Shown: piece by piece, positions 1-11,364 of the stretch | How the letters are laid out: each line of letters starts with the position of its first letter | Numbering within the stretch: position 1 is the first letter of the stretch | NCBI GenBank assembly: GCA_003508835.1 | Contig: PUFA01000716.1 | Span: 40,224 to 104,223, forward strand | Direction: 5' to 3' | DNA: 64,000 nt | Source of the DNA: Eonycteris spelaea | Lineage: Eukaryota; Chordata; Mammalia; Chiroptera; Pteropodidae | Program-made: the position numbers and the translations under genes | The notes under the pieces: model-generated | The model's input: only the letters and a program-made list of their open reading frames with translations | The model's database searches: none | What the model was told of the DNA's origin: nothing

Positions 1-655
1 TGCTTTAGGTAATATGGTCATTTTAACTATATTGATTCTTCCAGGCCAAGAACATGAAATATCTTTCCATTTCTTTGTATCTTCTTCAATTTCTTTTAAT
101 AGAGTCTTGTAGTTTTGATTATATAGGTCTTCACATGTTTTGTTATCTTTATTCATAGTATTTTATTTTATTTTTGTTGCAATTGCAAAAGGAATTATTT
201 TTCCTGTATTTCTGATGCTTCCTTATTAGAGTATAGGAACACTATGGAATGTTGAACTTGACTTTGTATCCAAATCTTTACTGTATTTCCTTATTGTTTC
301 TAGTAGTGTTCTTATGAGTGTTTATATGTAGTGTTTATGAAGTGTTTTCTGTATAGACAATCATGTCATCTACAAATAGTGACAGTTTGACTTCTCCATT
401 TATTATTTGGATGTCTTTTATATCTCTCTCTTGATTGATTGCACTTGCTAGAAGCCAATAATATCATGAATAGCAGTGGCAATAGTGGTCAGCCTTGCTT
501 CGTTCCTGATCTTCAGGGATGGTTTTTAGTTTTTCAACATTAAGTGTAATGTTGGGTGAGGGTTTGTCATAGATGGACTTTATAATGTTAAGGTACTTTC
601 CTTCTATACCATTTTGTTAAGTGTTTTGATTATAAATGGATGTTGGATATAGAAT
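1..655 (-). repeat. L1 (LINE-1) ORF2 fragment, minus strand
   Basis: Read on the minus strand this is L1 ORF2 with many frame breaks. The reverse-transcriptase active-site region is at about 358-380 and translates as FVDDMI, where other copies in this window have FADDMI. It matches the start of the same stretch in the larger L1 (about 36215-36870) nearly base for base. It stops abruptly at about 655, where duplicated flank sequence begins, so the L1 was cut by a rearrangement. It is not a functional element. Confidence 0.9.
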
Positions 656-2200
656 AGTTCACATGTACAACTCATAGAGATGGTATGTGGGCAACAGGAT
701 AACAGTGTGGTCTCGTGATGTGGGGCTGACAGTTGTGCCTTCAAGATGTCTGTAAAAAAGTGATGCTGACATTTTCAAGGTGTGTTATCTTAGATGCGCA
801 ATAAACTATTACAAAGCTAAAGGTTGACCTAAGTCAAGGAAGCTATAGGCCTAGGTTGTGACAACCTGCAACGACTGGCTTTTAGTCAGGAGGTTTTACA
901 TTCAGACACCCCTGTTCTTTGGGTGTTTGTTCTTTGGGTTTGACAGGTCCACCATATAGGCCTTTCCTGAGCTTGTCAAGTAGGGTATGTGGCTTCTTTT
1001 TCATCCATACCATACTGCTTTGATTACTAGCTTTGTAACTGAGTTCAAATCAGGTAGCATGATGTCTCCAGCTTTGTTCAGCTTTATCAAGATTGCTTTG
1101 AATATTCAGGGTGTTTCATGGCTCCATATAAATTTTAGAATTGTTTCTTCTATTTCTGTGAAAAACAATATTGAGTTTTGATAGTGGTTGCATTGAATTT
1201 ATACATTACTTTGGATAATATAAGAAACAAAAATCAACAGAGTAAATTTAGCGATCTAATTGTCTTAATTAAGAAATTTGTAAAAGGGGCAGCATCCCAT
1301 CTAGCAATTAGAAGGGAACTCCCAGTGGTTGTACATAATAGAATGTTTTCTTCAAAAAAAGGGAGGAGCATGGAGCTATTAAAACAATAAAGAATTATTT
1401 TTCGAGCAGGGCATCACTTTTGGAGGGATGGGAACAGCAAGTGTTTTGATCCTGCAGATTCCCTCTTCTTTCTATGGGGAATGGAGGGGCCAATGTGACA
1501 GATTAATTTACTGGTGCTTGAACAAAAAATTCCAGACTGCTTGATGAATATGACTTTTCTGAGAGGTTGAAATTGCCATTAGATTTGGATTACATCTCAG
1601 TTTGACATTATGAGCTTTAGCAACAGTGACATTTGGAGCCTGTAGTTTTCTCTTCAAAATAGTATGGACATTTTAACAGTATTAATTCTTCCAATCAGTG
1701 AGTACAGAATATTTTTTATTTATTTGTGTCTTTTTAAAATGCATAAATTGCTGTCTTAAAAGAGCCCTATAAAACAGGAATACATACTGCATGAGTATAT
1801 ACATACATACATAGAAACACACACACACACATGAAATTCAAAAGGTGTGCAACAGTTTAATTGCTTTTTTTATAATTGTAAAAAAATACCGTGTTTTGGA
1901 TCCTCTGATTCCTTATTTCTGATAGTGATGTGAAGTGCGAAATCTAATTCAGGTAAATGTTGTTAGAAATAAATAAACGTTTAGAAATATTTGATGAGAC
2001 TAAGAATGCTTCAAATTAAATACTTCTTTCAAATACTTCTTTCAAGTAAACACACATACATATGCACAACACAGACTCATTAATAATGTCACTTTTAAGT
2101 TCAAAACGGAACTTGAAAGAAATGTGGAGGGGAAATTAAAGGAATGCTGGATTAAGTTAACATGAAACTGAAAGAATGTAGACATTTAGACACAAAGTTT
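656..2200. repeat. Duplicated receptor-flank block, first copy
   Basis: This stretch matches 16010-17560 and 46660-48220 over its whole length. From 656 to 970 it holds the right part of an unclassified insertion. From 971 to 1215 it is an older L1 ORF2 piece on the minus strand, recognised by the L1 stretch around ccatactgctttgattac. From 1216 to 2200 it is unclassified flank with a short CA/TA-rich run at 1800-1830. No gene is visible. In the other two copies this block lies 3' of a minus-strand receptor; here the receptor is missing and the block joins directly to the OR1 promoter region. Confidence 0.75.
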
Positions 2201-2204
2201 ATTC

Positions 2205-2275
2205 ATTTTAAAATTTTAAGTAAGTTTATTGGGGTAACATTGGTTAACACAAAATATATTTTTCAGGTGTTCTTT
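2205..2275 (-). repeat. L1 3' end remnant
   Basis: The stretch around ggggtaacattggttaac is the reverse complement of the 3' end of laurasiatherian-type L1 elements. The same words recur at 10680, 34625, 58490 and 62895. Only about 70 bases remain. It lies exactly between the duplicated flank block and the OR1 upstream exon block, so it may mark an old breakpoint. Confidence 0.7.
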
Positions 2276-2279
2276 GAAG

Positions 2280-2742
2280 ACCCTGGGATCTAATGCTGTC
2301 AGTATCATCAGTCTAGACTTTAGAGAGAACTTTAACTCAGGTTTGGGATACGTGCTGGTACGTGAGACTTGGACAGGCATGAGAGTCATGGAGAAGGACT
2401 AATGAAAACAGAATTCACTTGACTTCTAACCTGGTCCCTTGGAACAGAATCAGCAGGAATAATTTCCATTCAGCCGAGACCCGTGTCCCACAGGTAAATC
2501 AGCCCAGAGTGTGGAGCAACAGTGTAAACAGTGCCTGATGAGCAGGATAAAGGTAGACGAGAATATCTCTTCTGTGTGTGCAAACTTGGGCTTTATAGGA
2601 CATATTTATTTTTTCAGATTGCTAAGTCTGGTTGAAAACCAATGCTTCATTCCTTCTGCTGTCTTTTCTGGGCACAGAGCTCAGTCCCCATTATCAATTA
2701 TCCAGGAAGAAATTCAGACTTCCTTTGAGAGACCGCATCCAG
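2280..2742 (+). promoter_or_regulatory. OR1 upstream region and putative non-coding 5' exon
   Basis: The block is conserved in all five full-length receptor units (24452-24915, 31091-31555, 40800-41280, 54938-55390) and always lies upstream of a receptor on the same strand. It ends in a consensus splice donor, exon CAG then GTGAGT, with GT at 2743-2744. A homeodomain-type TAATGA lies at 2400-2405. An O/E (EBF)-like site, TCCCTTGGAA, one mismatch from TCCCNNGGGA, lies at 2435-2444. Olfactory-receptor genes usually have short non-coding 5' exons several kb upstream, with homeodomain and O/E sites in the promoter. That role is inferred here from position, strand and the donor. The true transcription start cannot be fixed from sequence alone. 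A 93-codon open frame across the donor is not kept intact among copies and is probably not coding. Confidence 0.6.
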
Positions 2743-5700
2743 GTGAGTCTGAGAGCGGAGCCAGTACTGCAGCAAAGGGTCAGAGAGGATAGAACCTGAG
2801 AACTTCTACTTGACAGCCTAACCAGCATCAGCTGGAGCCCAAGGACGGCCATCGATGTTTGCTAGGAGACTAATTGTTTTTTTAATGTATTAAATTTCAG
2901 TTTATCTCACCAACTTTGATGTTTAGCATTGAAGTCCTTCATATAAGTAGATATGTATTTGGGGAAAAGTATGAAATTAAAAAAAAAATTTTGGGGTCAA
3001 TTCTAACAGTCTATCATATCGTGTTCCCCCCATTATTTTTAAATGTAGAAACTAATATGTCAGCACCCATCTTTTGCATTCATTAATGATCACCTGCATC
3101 CTTTTCTAAGCATATTTATCTATTTATGTTCACATAGGTAGAAATTATAACACTAGGCATTTCTTGTTTCCGTGCTTTCCAAAAGTCCATTTTTATATTT
3201 TTCATTCTAGGTTGTTGCCAATTATCTGGAACTAGAGACCCATATCGATGTGATTAATTATATATTTGTTTTCTTTTCTCTTAGAATTAGTCTTACCCAT
3301 TTATTCAAGTTCACTTAATACAGTTATGAAAATCCACTATTTTAACCTGCTTATATTTTCCCATTCTCCAACATTTGTTCTGTTTAAAGGCACTTATTTA
3401 TGAAACCATATAGTTAAGTTAAATAAGTGAGGTCCCTACTCATTACATTGCAATGGAGAAGGCAACGTACAAAGAAATGAGTGTGATATAATTGTTTCTC
3501 AAGATAATTTGAGAAAAGAGGAATCATAGTTTTAGCATCAGCAGAATTTTCAAGAATATGTCTAGGGAGCCTTTACATGTTGAAAACAGGACAGAAGAGG
3601 ATTAGCGCCCATCAGATGTGTCATGAAAGAGGTCAAACTCAAAGCCAAGAATAATAAAGGAAAGATTCCACAAGAAAAGTGAGAGAAGGGCCAGCCTTAT
3701 GCACTAGAGGGTCATGTAAAAACATTGGTCAAATAAACATGAAATAGGTACAGGAATAACAATTAGATCAGGGCTGGGGTGGATGCTGTGATGAGGTCAG
3801 TGGGCGGTAAAGGTCCAGTCAGTATGAGGTCCTTTGAATCCGAGGAAACTGCAACACCCACGCCAGCTGCTTCTTTTCTCTGCCCTTGGCTCTCTGCTCT
3901 CTGCTGGGCTCTTTCATTCTTGTTGCTTGTCCCATTGACAGGAACTGATCTTCTTCAAATGAATCTTGCGTTTATTGCAGTAGATTTCAGATTTTCCTGA
4001 CTTTATCCCAAGGTAAGACAGGCCTGTTACATCGTAATTCAGCATGCTTTCACATGCACACAATAACACTCATACACACAAACACAACACACACAATATG
4101 CATGCACACAACTGACAGAGAGAACCATGAACGATTATGTGGTACCCTTACTGTATAATGATGCACTCTCATTTTTTTCTATTGTGCCTTTTTAATTCTA
4201 TTCTATTTATTTCTTACAAGCCAGAGTCCACCACCCTACTGGGTCCTATACAGAATATGGAAACATTCCTCTGGCATGTCCCCCACACCTAGGCCAGTGT
4301 TGCCCTCCTTCTATGCCTTCCCCCGTCTACTAATGATTTTCCTGGAAGAAGGTTCTCTCATCTCTCCATAGAATACTTATTTATTCATCTACTGTTCCAC
4401 TCAGGAAAGTGGGGGTGGTGATGTGGTTATGAACATGGATGGAATGGCTCACCTTCCCACTGTGTCTCAGGGAGTCATGGGCATCCTAATATGTAATTAA
4501 CTTGATAAGAAAATATCTGTTCTTCATAGTAATGTTCAGAACAAAGAGAAGGCTCATGAAGGAGAGGACACAGGCAATATAAAAGAGGCTATCGAGTTTG
4601 GAGGATGGAGAGGGTTGAAAAGTTCCAATGTGTCTCATGGTGAGACTCCAAGGAGGGAAGCATGTGTACGAAGGCTCTGAGCCTTGTGGCTGTGATGCCG
4701 GGTGAAGTTGGGATTCAAGCTCACTGTTTGGGATTAGTGTGAACGGGCAGGTCTCTATGTGGGTGAAGCAGGTGGAAAGATCACAAGAGTTGAGCCTTGT
4801 GTTTGCAGCTATGAAATTTTGGCTTCTATCTCCATTAAGGAGTCACTGGGATGGAGCTTAATGTGTGAGAGTTATGAACAGATTTCAATATACAGAGATG
4901 TCCATGGGTCAGTGTGATTATCTGTCTATTGGATCTCTACCTTAGAAGATGAGAGAGATGACAAGAAACTAAAATAGGTCATGGAATTGGGGACCTAGGG
5001 GCAGGGAAGCAATGGAGATATTAAGGTAGAGAAAAATAGTCAGCCTCATCTCGTTTGCAGTGATAACCAATTATTTACTAACAGGAAATAAGGAATTAAC
5101 TTTGTTAAGCATATTACATGTATTGGTCAAACTGGTCACCATTCTGAGTTGATATCACTGTCTGCACTATTTGGTGAGGATATTACCACTTGGATTGTGC
5201 AGCTGTTCATTCACAAAATGAAGAGGTGGTACATCTTAGAATCAAAACCCAGTTTTCCATATCCCAAGCTTTTGCACGTAATGTAATTTACTAAAGTCTC
5301 ATTGGAGGTTTATTCTTGCATATCTTCTAGTAAGGTGTTTGATCTGTAAATGGTCTTGATGCCATGAAGACACTGCTCTTTCCTGTTTTGAGTAAATTGA
5401 TTTATGTTTCTTTATTGATTATTCTGGGCATAAGGCAAAACACCTGTGGATGGTATGTCACCATAACCAAGGACGCTTTCTTCCCATCACAATTTCTCAG
5501 GTTCAACCCGAGATTATGAGGTCTGTCTCTGTCTCTGTCTCTGTTTCCATCTGTCTGTCTTTATTTCATCTTCTATCGTTGTTTATTTAACCGATTTTTA
5601 ATATACAGGGCAGAAAGTATTTGCTTGAAAATGAGACCCATTTTTACATGATTTTTTTTTTGGGGGGCTTATCAAATAGATTTTTAGAACTATTTCTATA

Positions 5701-6897
5701 AACCTGTAGGGTCAAGATGACCTGATATTATCTTGCCTTGTATTATTTCTCTCCTCATTATTTTTGTCTCGGGGTGAGTTGAAGCTGGTATTAACATGAC
5801 CCCAGGAGGTGTGTCTGTGGGTGTGTGGTCTGTAGTGCATTGGCATTTCTCTACTACTTGGGGCAGTGGTACCTAGCCGATATACTCTGAAATGGTTCTT
5901 TAAAATATAAAGAATGTCAATCAGTAGATGGAAAAAAAGAAGGCATCATTCCTCCACATACTTGACAGCATCCTATCATCTTCCTCTTGCTCATTCCCCT
6001 CACCACAGGCTTCCTTTTGAGCCTTGATTACTTGAGACAAGTGCCAACCTCAGGACCTTTGCACTGCTCTTTCCCATGAGGCTACACACTTCCCCAGATA
6101 TCTGTCTTCCCTGTGTTTCTTGAGGTCTCTATTCAGATGGCACCTTGTTTTCCTATTTTCTCAAGTCCATAAAAAATATAACACACACACCTGCTTTCTT
6201 TTGTACATACTCTCTCTTTATTTTTTCAGATCACATGCAGCATCAATGTGTATGATTTCTCACTTCTTCAATTATTTCTCTATGTTTGGATTGTAGGGAC
6301 TATTGTTTTTCAGCACCTTCTTCTCCTTGAGGAAGGTCAGGACTCGGCACCTATCTCTCAATGAGTGTGGTGTGACATCATTTCCTCAGGGAAAAACATA
6401 TGAAGAAAGTGGACCAACAGTTGTAGCACAAGCAGGATTTTCTGTAATGTCTGGGGAGGCCTTCGCATGGTGAAAATGCAACAGAACTAGGATCAGTGTA
6501 CCTATCCGATGTGTCATGAAAAAGGTCAAAAGTCAAAGCTAAGAGTAACAAAAGAGGATGCCACATGAAAAGTGAGAGAAGGGCCAGCCTTCTCCACGAA
6601 GCGCCATATAAAAACGAGGGTGGTCAAAGAAACATGAAATCGGCTCAGGAATAGCAGAAATTATATGTGAAAGAATTTCTCATTAAACCCATGCAAAAAT
6701 GATTTACTTGGGAAATTGCTGCTAGTGCGACAGGTAATTCCTATTTGGAACTACTGGGGAAAATGATTTAAAAGATCATATCTCCAGAAAACCATATATG
6801 TATCATATATACATTTTACTGCAAATGTAAATTGTAGCTTTTCACAATGCTATTAATACCCATGTTTGTGAATTAATATATACATTTTTATTGCTAG
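2743..6897 (+). other. Putative OR1 5'-UTR intron
   Basis: The 4.2 kb between the donor at 2743 and an acceptor at 6896-6897 (tttttattgctag) is the inverted counterpart of the introns of OR2, OR3 and OR5. For example, 4210-4390 matches the reverse complement of about 22600-22800. It holds a CA-rich tract at 4040-4110, TCTG repeats at 5520-5570 and no other gene. It lacks the L1 fragment present in the other three introns at 23932-24140, 30595-30800 and 54420-54640, which marks this as the older arrangement. Short open frames here (3779-4000, 6378-6566) are not conserved. Confidence 0.55.
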
Positions 6898-6913
6898 TCA
6901 TAATCACCAACAA

Positions 6914-7817
6914 ATGGTACCAAAAAATTTATTCAGGATTACAGAATTTCTTCTCACGGGATGTTATGAGAAACCAGAACGGCAACCTCTCATATTTGGG
7001 TTTTCCTCTCCATGTACCTGAACACCATGTTTGGAAACCTGCTCATCCTCCTGGCCATCAGCTCAGACTCCCACCTCCATACACCATGTACTTCTTCCTC
7101 TTTAACTTGTCTTTGGTAGACATCTGTTTCACCTCTACCACCATCCCAAAGATGCTGGTGAACATTCAGACACAGAGCCAGCCATAACCTATAAATGCTG
7201 CATCACAGAAGTGTACATTTTCCTACTCTTTATAGGATTGGATGAGTTCCTTCTGATTGTGATGGCCTATGAGCACTTTGTGGCCATCTGTCACCCCCTG
7301 CACTACATGGTTATCATGAACCCCCGCCCTGTGGACTGCTGCTTCTGGTGTCCTGGATCATGAGTGCCCTGTATTCCTTGTTGCAAATATAATGGTATTA
7401 CAACTGTCTTTCTGTACGGTCTTGACAATCCCCATTTTTTTCTGTGAACTCAATCAGATGATCCAACTTGCCTGTTCAGGCACTTCCTTCATAACATAAT
7501 AATATATATCTCAGCAGGACTGTTGGTTGGTATTCCCCTTACTGGGATCCTTTACTCTTACTCTAAGATCGTTTTTTGCATTCATGGAATGTCTCATCTC
7601 AGGGGAATATAAAGCATTTTCTACCTGTGTGTCTCACCTCTCTGTTGTCTCCTTATTTTACTGCACAGGCCTGGTGTGTACCTCAGCTCTGCCTCTTCCC
7701 ACAGCACACACTCAAGTGATGTACACAGTGGTCACACCCATGCTGAACCTCGTTATCTACAGTCTCAGGAACAAAGACATAAAGGGCTTTGAAATGCTTC
7801 TGTGGGGTTGCCGTTAA
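6914..7817 (+). pseudogene. Olfactory receptor, OR7-type (OR1), pseudogene
   Basis: This is a class II olfactory receptor remnant, a seven-helix odorant-receptor G-protein coupled receptor coded in one exon. The ATG at 6914 sits 16 bases after the acceptor, as in its relatives. Recognisable pieces are the TM2 region with [18 protein letters not shown] ending near 7170, the TM3 end near 7261-7300, [14 protein letters not shown] sequence near 7440, [13 protein letters not shown] near 7630-7670 and SLRNKDIKG near 7760-7790. There are breaks near 7010 and 7180-7187 (in-frame TAA), around 7390, and in the TM5 and TM6 region. The usual [10 protein letters not shown] reads [10 protein letters not shown], so the Arg of the DRY-like motif is His (CGC to CAC, a CpG-type change at 7274-7276). 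This is substitution damage, not just indels. The C-terminus reads on to TAA at 7815-7817, slightly longer than in the other copies. The family call is firm; the subfamily within OR7 is not. Confidence 0.9.
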
Positions 7818-10300
7818 AATGAACAACTGTTTTAGGGCTGAAGAACTCCTCATGATTGGTGGGCTAAAAGTTTGAAGCCAGAAAATGTGGAAATCGAATG
7901 TTCCTCTTCTATTTATTTGCTGGAATATCTATTTCCTGAATTCTCCTGTGTACAATGTAAGTAATTCAGTTTCTCATTCTTTCTCCTCTAGTATGTGGAC
8001 ATTTTCCTCCCTTGTGTATTATCTCAGTCTTAACAACTTTTACCGAAATTTGAACCAAAAATATTTGGAAAATCTTGATTATTTTATGAATTCGTATGGA
8101 TTCTTAAGAAAAATTTTTCTCAAATGCTCATATCATCTCAAGAATTTTATTTTGTGTTATAAAAACAATTCATGTGTTGTATACCTCAGATATAGCAAAC
8201 TATGCTTGTTGACTAAGTTCATTAACATGATGTTTTATAAGAAACTGGAATGCAGTGTAATTTTATGTCTGTCATTCTATTTAATTTCACTACCATAAGT
8301 CCTCTTACTGGTAATGTGGACTTTAACATCCTGCTCCTGGTTTTTACTGGAATCCTACTTTTTACTATTATTGAGGTTGGTCTACAATGCCTACTATAGT
8401 CTCTGACAGAAAATTGATTACCAAAGATATATCTCCAGGTGAATTGTCAGGAAAACACAAATTTGACAAATAGATTCACCTAATATGCTCTTTAGAGTGA
8501 AAGAATTAGTCTTGTATATGCCAAGCATTACTCAGTTGATTAGTATACAAAATGTTTCTTTTCCATGCTGCAATCTACTCCTGAAGTAGAGAAGATGGAT
8601 TCCATGTGTAAGGGCCTGTTTGAATTGAAGTGAAAGATGGATGCTGTATGTATGTTTTATTACTAAATTACCTTCCTGTTTGTACTCCCAAATTTTAGTC
8701 CTGCCTACAAATATGATTTCTATAATCAAAATATCTCCATTTTTCTTAATTTTGTCATAACCACTAAGTGAATAATGAAAGAACAATATTGATATATCCA
8801 TTTATAATTCCTCATATGTAGGAATCATTTCCATCTTCATGCCATGAGTATGAATCACAGGAGAGCTTGAGTTCCTGCCCTGTCATATGATTCAGAGTCA
8901 GCAGGGCTTCTGCTAAGATCCATGCCCTTCTGACCTCACCTGGTTACCTGGACGCAATCCTCATTAGAGCCAATTGTTAATCCAGTTATCCGAAAGCAGC
9001 TTGAATAAGAAAATAACCAAATGCTATCTCCAAATATCACAACATATGCCCATATTAAAAACATCAGCTTATCATAATTTCCTTTAGTTTGATTGCCTGG
9101 ATTCTTGTATCAGTTAGTTAATGCTGTATAACAAACTGTCCTAAATGGTATGATTTCTATCAAAGGGGTTATATGATGGGAGTTGTTCTGATCTCTGTTC
9201 AGATACTCATGAGTTTGCATCAGCCGGGTTCTGGACACTGTGCGTCTATAGCTCATCCATGATGTTGTGGGAGGCTGGAATGCACCTCTGTCTTGAACAA
9301 GCATAATGATTTATTTATTTATGTAGTATAATCGTGTTTGCCAAAAGAAATGAGTTTGCCAACAGTAATTTTGAAAAATTAATTCTACTATTTTTATATT
9401 CATATAAAAGTTTGCTTTCTACCACATGATATTGCTCCCTCCTCCAGTAAAGTGTGACTCAAACTACTTGCGCTCTCCATCCTGTCTTGAATTAGGCATC
9501 ACTAGACTTTTTCCTGTTTGTTATTTTATTGGAGTATAATTGCATGCAATATATTGCAGATACTTAAAGTGTACGAGTTGCTGGATTAAGGGGAGTTAAC
9601 AACTTAAGAGCATATATTGAAAGGGTCTATTTACACATCATTCAAAGAACTGTAGGAAAGCTTTAATTGATTACAGATCTGTGAAAAATGGAATCTTCCT
9701 GAGCCTGTTTTCTTTATTTCTGATTGTCATGCTGGATAATAATGTTTCTGATAAATCTGGTGCAGAATACATGAAATCTCTAAAAATACATTTTGAATCC
9801 ATGAATTCTTTTATCGGTTAGTATTTTTCTAACAGATGAGTATTTATATATGATTATTTAATAAATAAACATACTCCCTCACATATATGTACATAGACAG
9901 GCTCAATGACCCCATCTTTTATGTTGAAATAAAATGAGAGAGAATATTGGAGAGGATAGAAAGGAAAATCATTTTAGATTGATTTAACATAAAATTTTAA
10001 AAAATATATAAACATGTACTGAAAAAAATTATTGTAGAATTCCTATTCCAGTTTTAATAATAAATTATTGCTCTATCTTAATTTACAAAGGCCTCAAATT
10101 CAGAATCCTGTTTACCTTTTTACAATGGGAGATTCTCTGTAGCAGCCAGTGGGGCAACATCTCCAATTTAACTTTAGATTTTTCTTCCACTTACTGTGGG
10201 TTTCAACAGAAAATGCCCTCACCTAAGGGAAGCAAATGAATGCATTGAGATGCTTAATGTCACATTCCTCCAAAAAGAGTTATTAAATAAATGTCTCTAT
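7818..10300. other. OR1 3' flank, no gene seen
   Basis: The first 1.2 kb (7830-9050) matches the reverse complement of the OR2 3' flank (17880-18990). The whole stretch matches 60030-62510. It contains a 137-codon open frame (7885-8298) that I reject as coding. Old repeat-like sequence lies at 9100-9310 (gtatcagttagttaatgctg, resembling the edge of an ancient mammalian interspersed repeat). A possible old L1 3' end lies at about 9520-9640. I see nothing else with recognisable function. Confidence 0.6.
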
Positions 10301-10304
10301 AACA

Positions 10305-10650
10305 TTGTTTTGCTGCTGTAACAAAACCTCACACTGAGAGGTTTCAAAGAAAAACATTTATTTGCCTGACGTTCTGGGAGTCAGAAGTCTGAGGAGATGA
10401 TGGGCTGAAATCGAGAGCTCTGCAGCGCTCATTCCTCCTGGAGGTTCCAGGAGAGAATTTCTTTCCTCTCCTATTCCAGTGTCTGGTGGCCACAAGCATT
10501 CCTCGGCTCACGGCCCTTTCTCCATCATCAATGCCAACAGCATAGTATATTCCAATCTCCCTCTGATTCCAACTTTTCTTTCTTCCTCTTCCACATTCGA
10601 AGACCATGGTGATGATATCAGTCCCATGCCAAGAACAGCCAATCCTTTTT
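10305..10650 (+). repeat. Ancient interspersed repeat, LTR-like
   Basis: The stretch opens with gctgctgtaacaaaacctca. It runs through ttctgggagtcagaagtctg and ctccattcc-type pyrimidine-rich sequence to an end near 10650. The same family appears in duplicate at 62525-62880, on the other strand at 33360-33830 and 57210-57700, and as a more diverged copy at 42340-42780. Its words are typical of a very common, old eutherian interspersed repeat, but I cannot name the family with certainty. The open frames in it are by-products. Confidence 0.6.
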
Positions 10651-10654
10651 TCTT

Positions 10655-10745
10655 AGATTATTTTTTTTTATTGCGGTGATATTGGTTAATGAAAACCAAT
10701 AAGTTTCAGGTACAATTCAACAGTAAGGCATATATGTTGCGGAGG
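10655..10745 (-). repeat. L1 3' end remnant
   Basis: A T-rich run followed by gatattggttaatgaaaacc and a tttcaggtac motif is the reverse complement of an L1 3' end. The duplicated copy is at 62875-62950. Confidence 0.65.
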
Positions 10746-11054
10746 CGGTTAGGAAGAAGGGTCGGAGTCTGCAAATGCTTTTACTAACATGATATGGAGA
10801 GGGGATGAATGGCAATGCTAGCATCCCCCACCCCTGTCTCTATGGCTTTGTATGAAGTTCTACAATAATTCTGGCTTTGTAATTAAGCAATTGATACTCT
10901 AAGGTCAGTAGATATTAGCTGGATACAAACTACAGCTAGCTCCCAGATCCGGTCTCAAAGCCACCTCTGTGTTCTCAGCTATCTCGTCTTAAGTATCTTT
11001 TTTAGTTCTTGTCACTGTGATATCCTTGTCGCTAGAGCAAGACATCCCAGATAG
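10746..11054. other. Unclassified duplicated sequence
   Basis: About 300 bases, duplicated at 62951-63274, lie between an L1 3' end and the minisatellite. They contain aggtcagtagatattagctg and a TC-rich end. I see no gene or known repeat. Confidence 0.5.
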
Positions 11055-11282
11055 GTCAGGCATGTGCGCCCTCCTGCAATGCATCCTTGTGTGCAAGTCC
11101 ACATCTATGAGGTCAGGCGTGTGTACCTTCCTGCAATGTGTCCTTGTCTATAAGTCCACATGTATTAGGTCAGGTGTGTGCGCTTTCCTTGCAATGGTCC
11201 TTGTCTGTAAGTCCACATGTATTAGGTCAGGCGTGTGTACCTTCCCTGCAAGGTGTCCTTGCATAAGTCCACATGTGCTTCT
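11055..11282. repeat. 57-bp minisatellite, four units
   Basis: Units start at 11055, 11112, 11169 and 11226, each opening with gtcaggcgtgtg or a close variant and containing cttgtctgtaagtccacatg-like sequence. The period is 57, 57, 57. Because 57 is a multiple of three, a reading frame stays open across the array and gives a 19-residue repeated peptide in a 115-codon frame. I regard that as incidental. The duplicate block at 63275-63375 has fewer than two units with a 58-base period, so copy number changed after duplication. Confidence 0.9.
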
Positions 11283-11364
11283 GATGTCCGTGTTGCTCCA
11301 AGCACTCAGCATCCTGCCAGAACTGCATGTGTTTCTCACAACACTATACATGTATATTGGATGA

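Noticed and set aside
7885..8298. A 137-codon open frame behind OR1 that recurs behind OR2, OR5 and OR6
   Set aside because: Between copies nearly all substitutions change the residue, and the frame is broken by indels in the other copies. It is AT-rich, Leu/Ser/Phe-rich and shows no family motif. It looks like receptor 3' UTR or flank.
11055..11282. Regularly spaced repeats resembling a CRISPR array
   Set aside because: The repeats are contiguous without unique spacers, and the genome is mammalian.
11017..11364. 115-codon frame with a repeated 19-residue unit
   Set aside because: It is explained entirely by a 57-base minisatellite whose period is divisible by three; the duplicate copy does not keep the frame.
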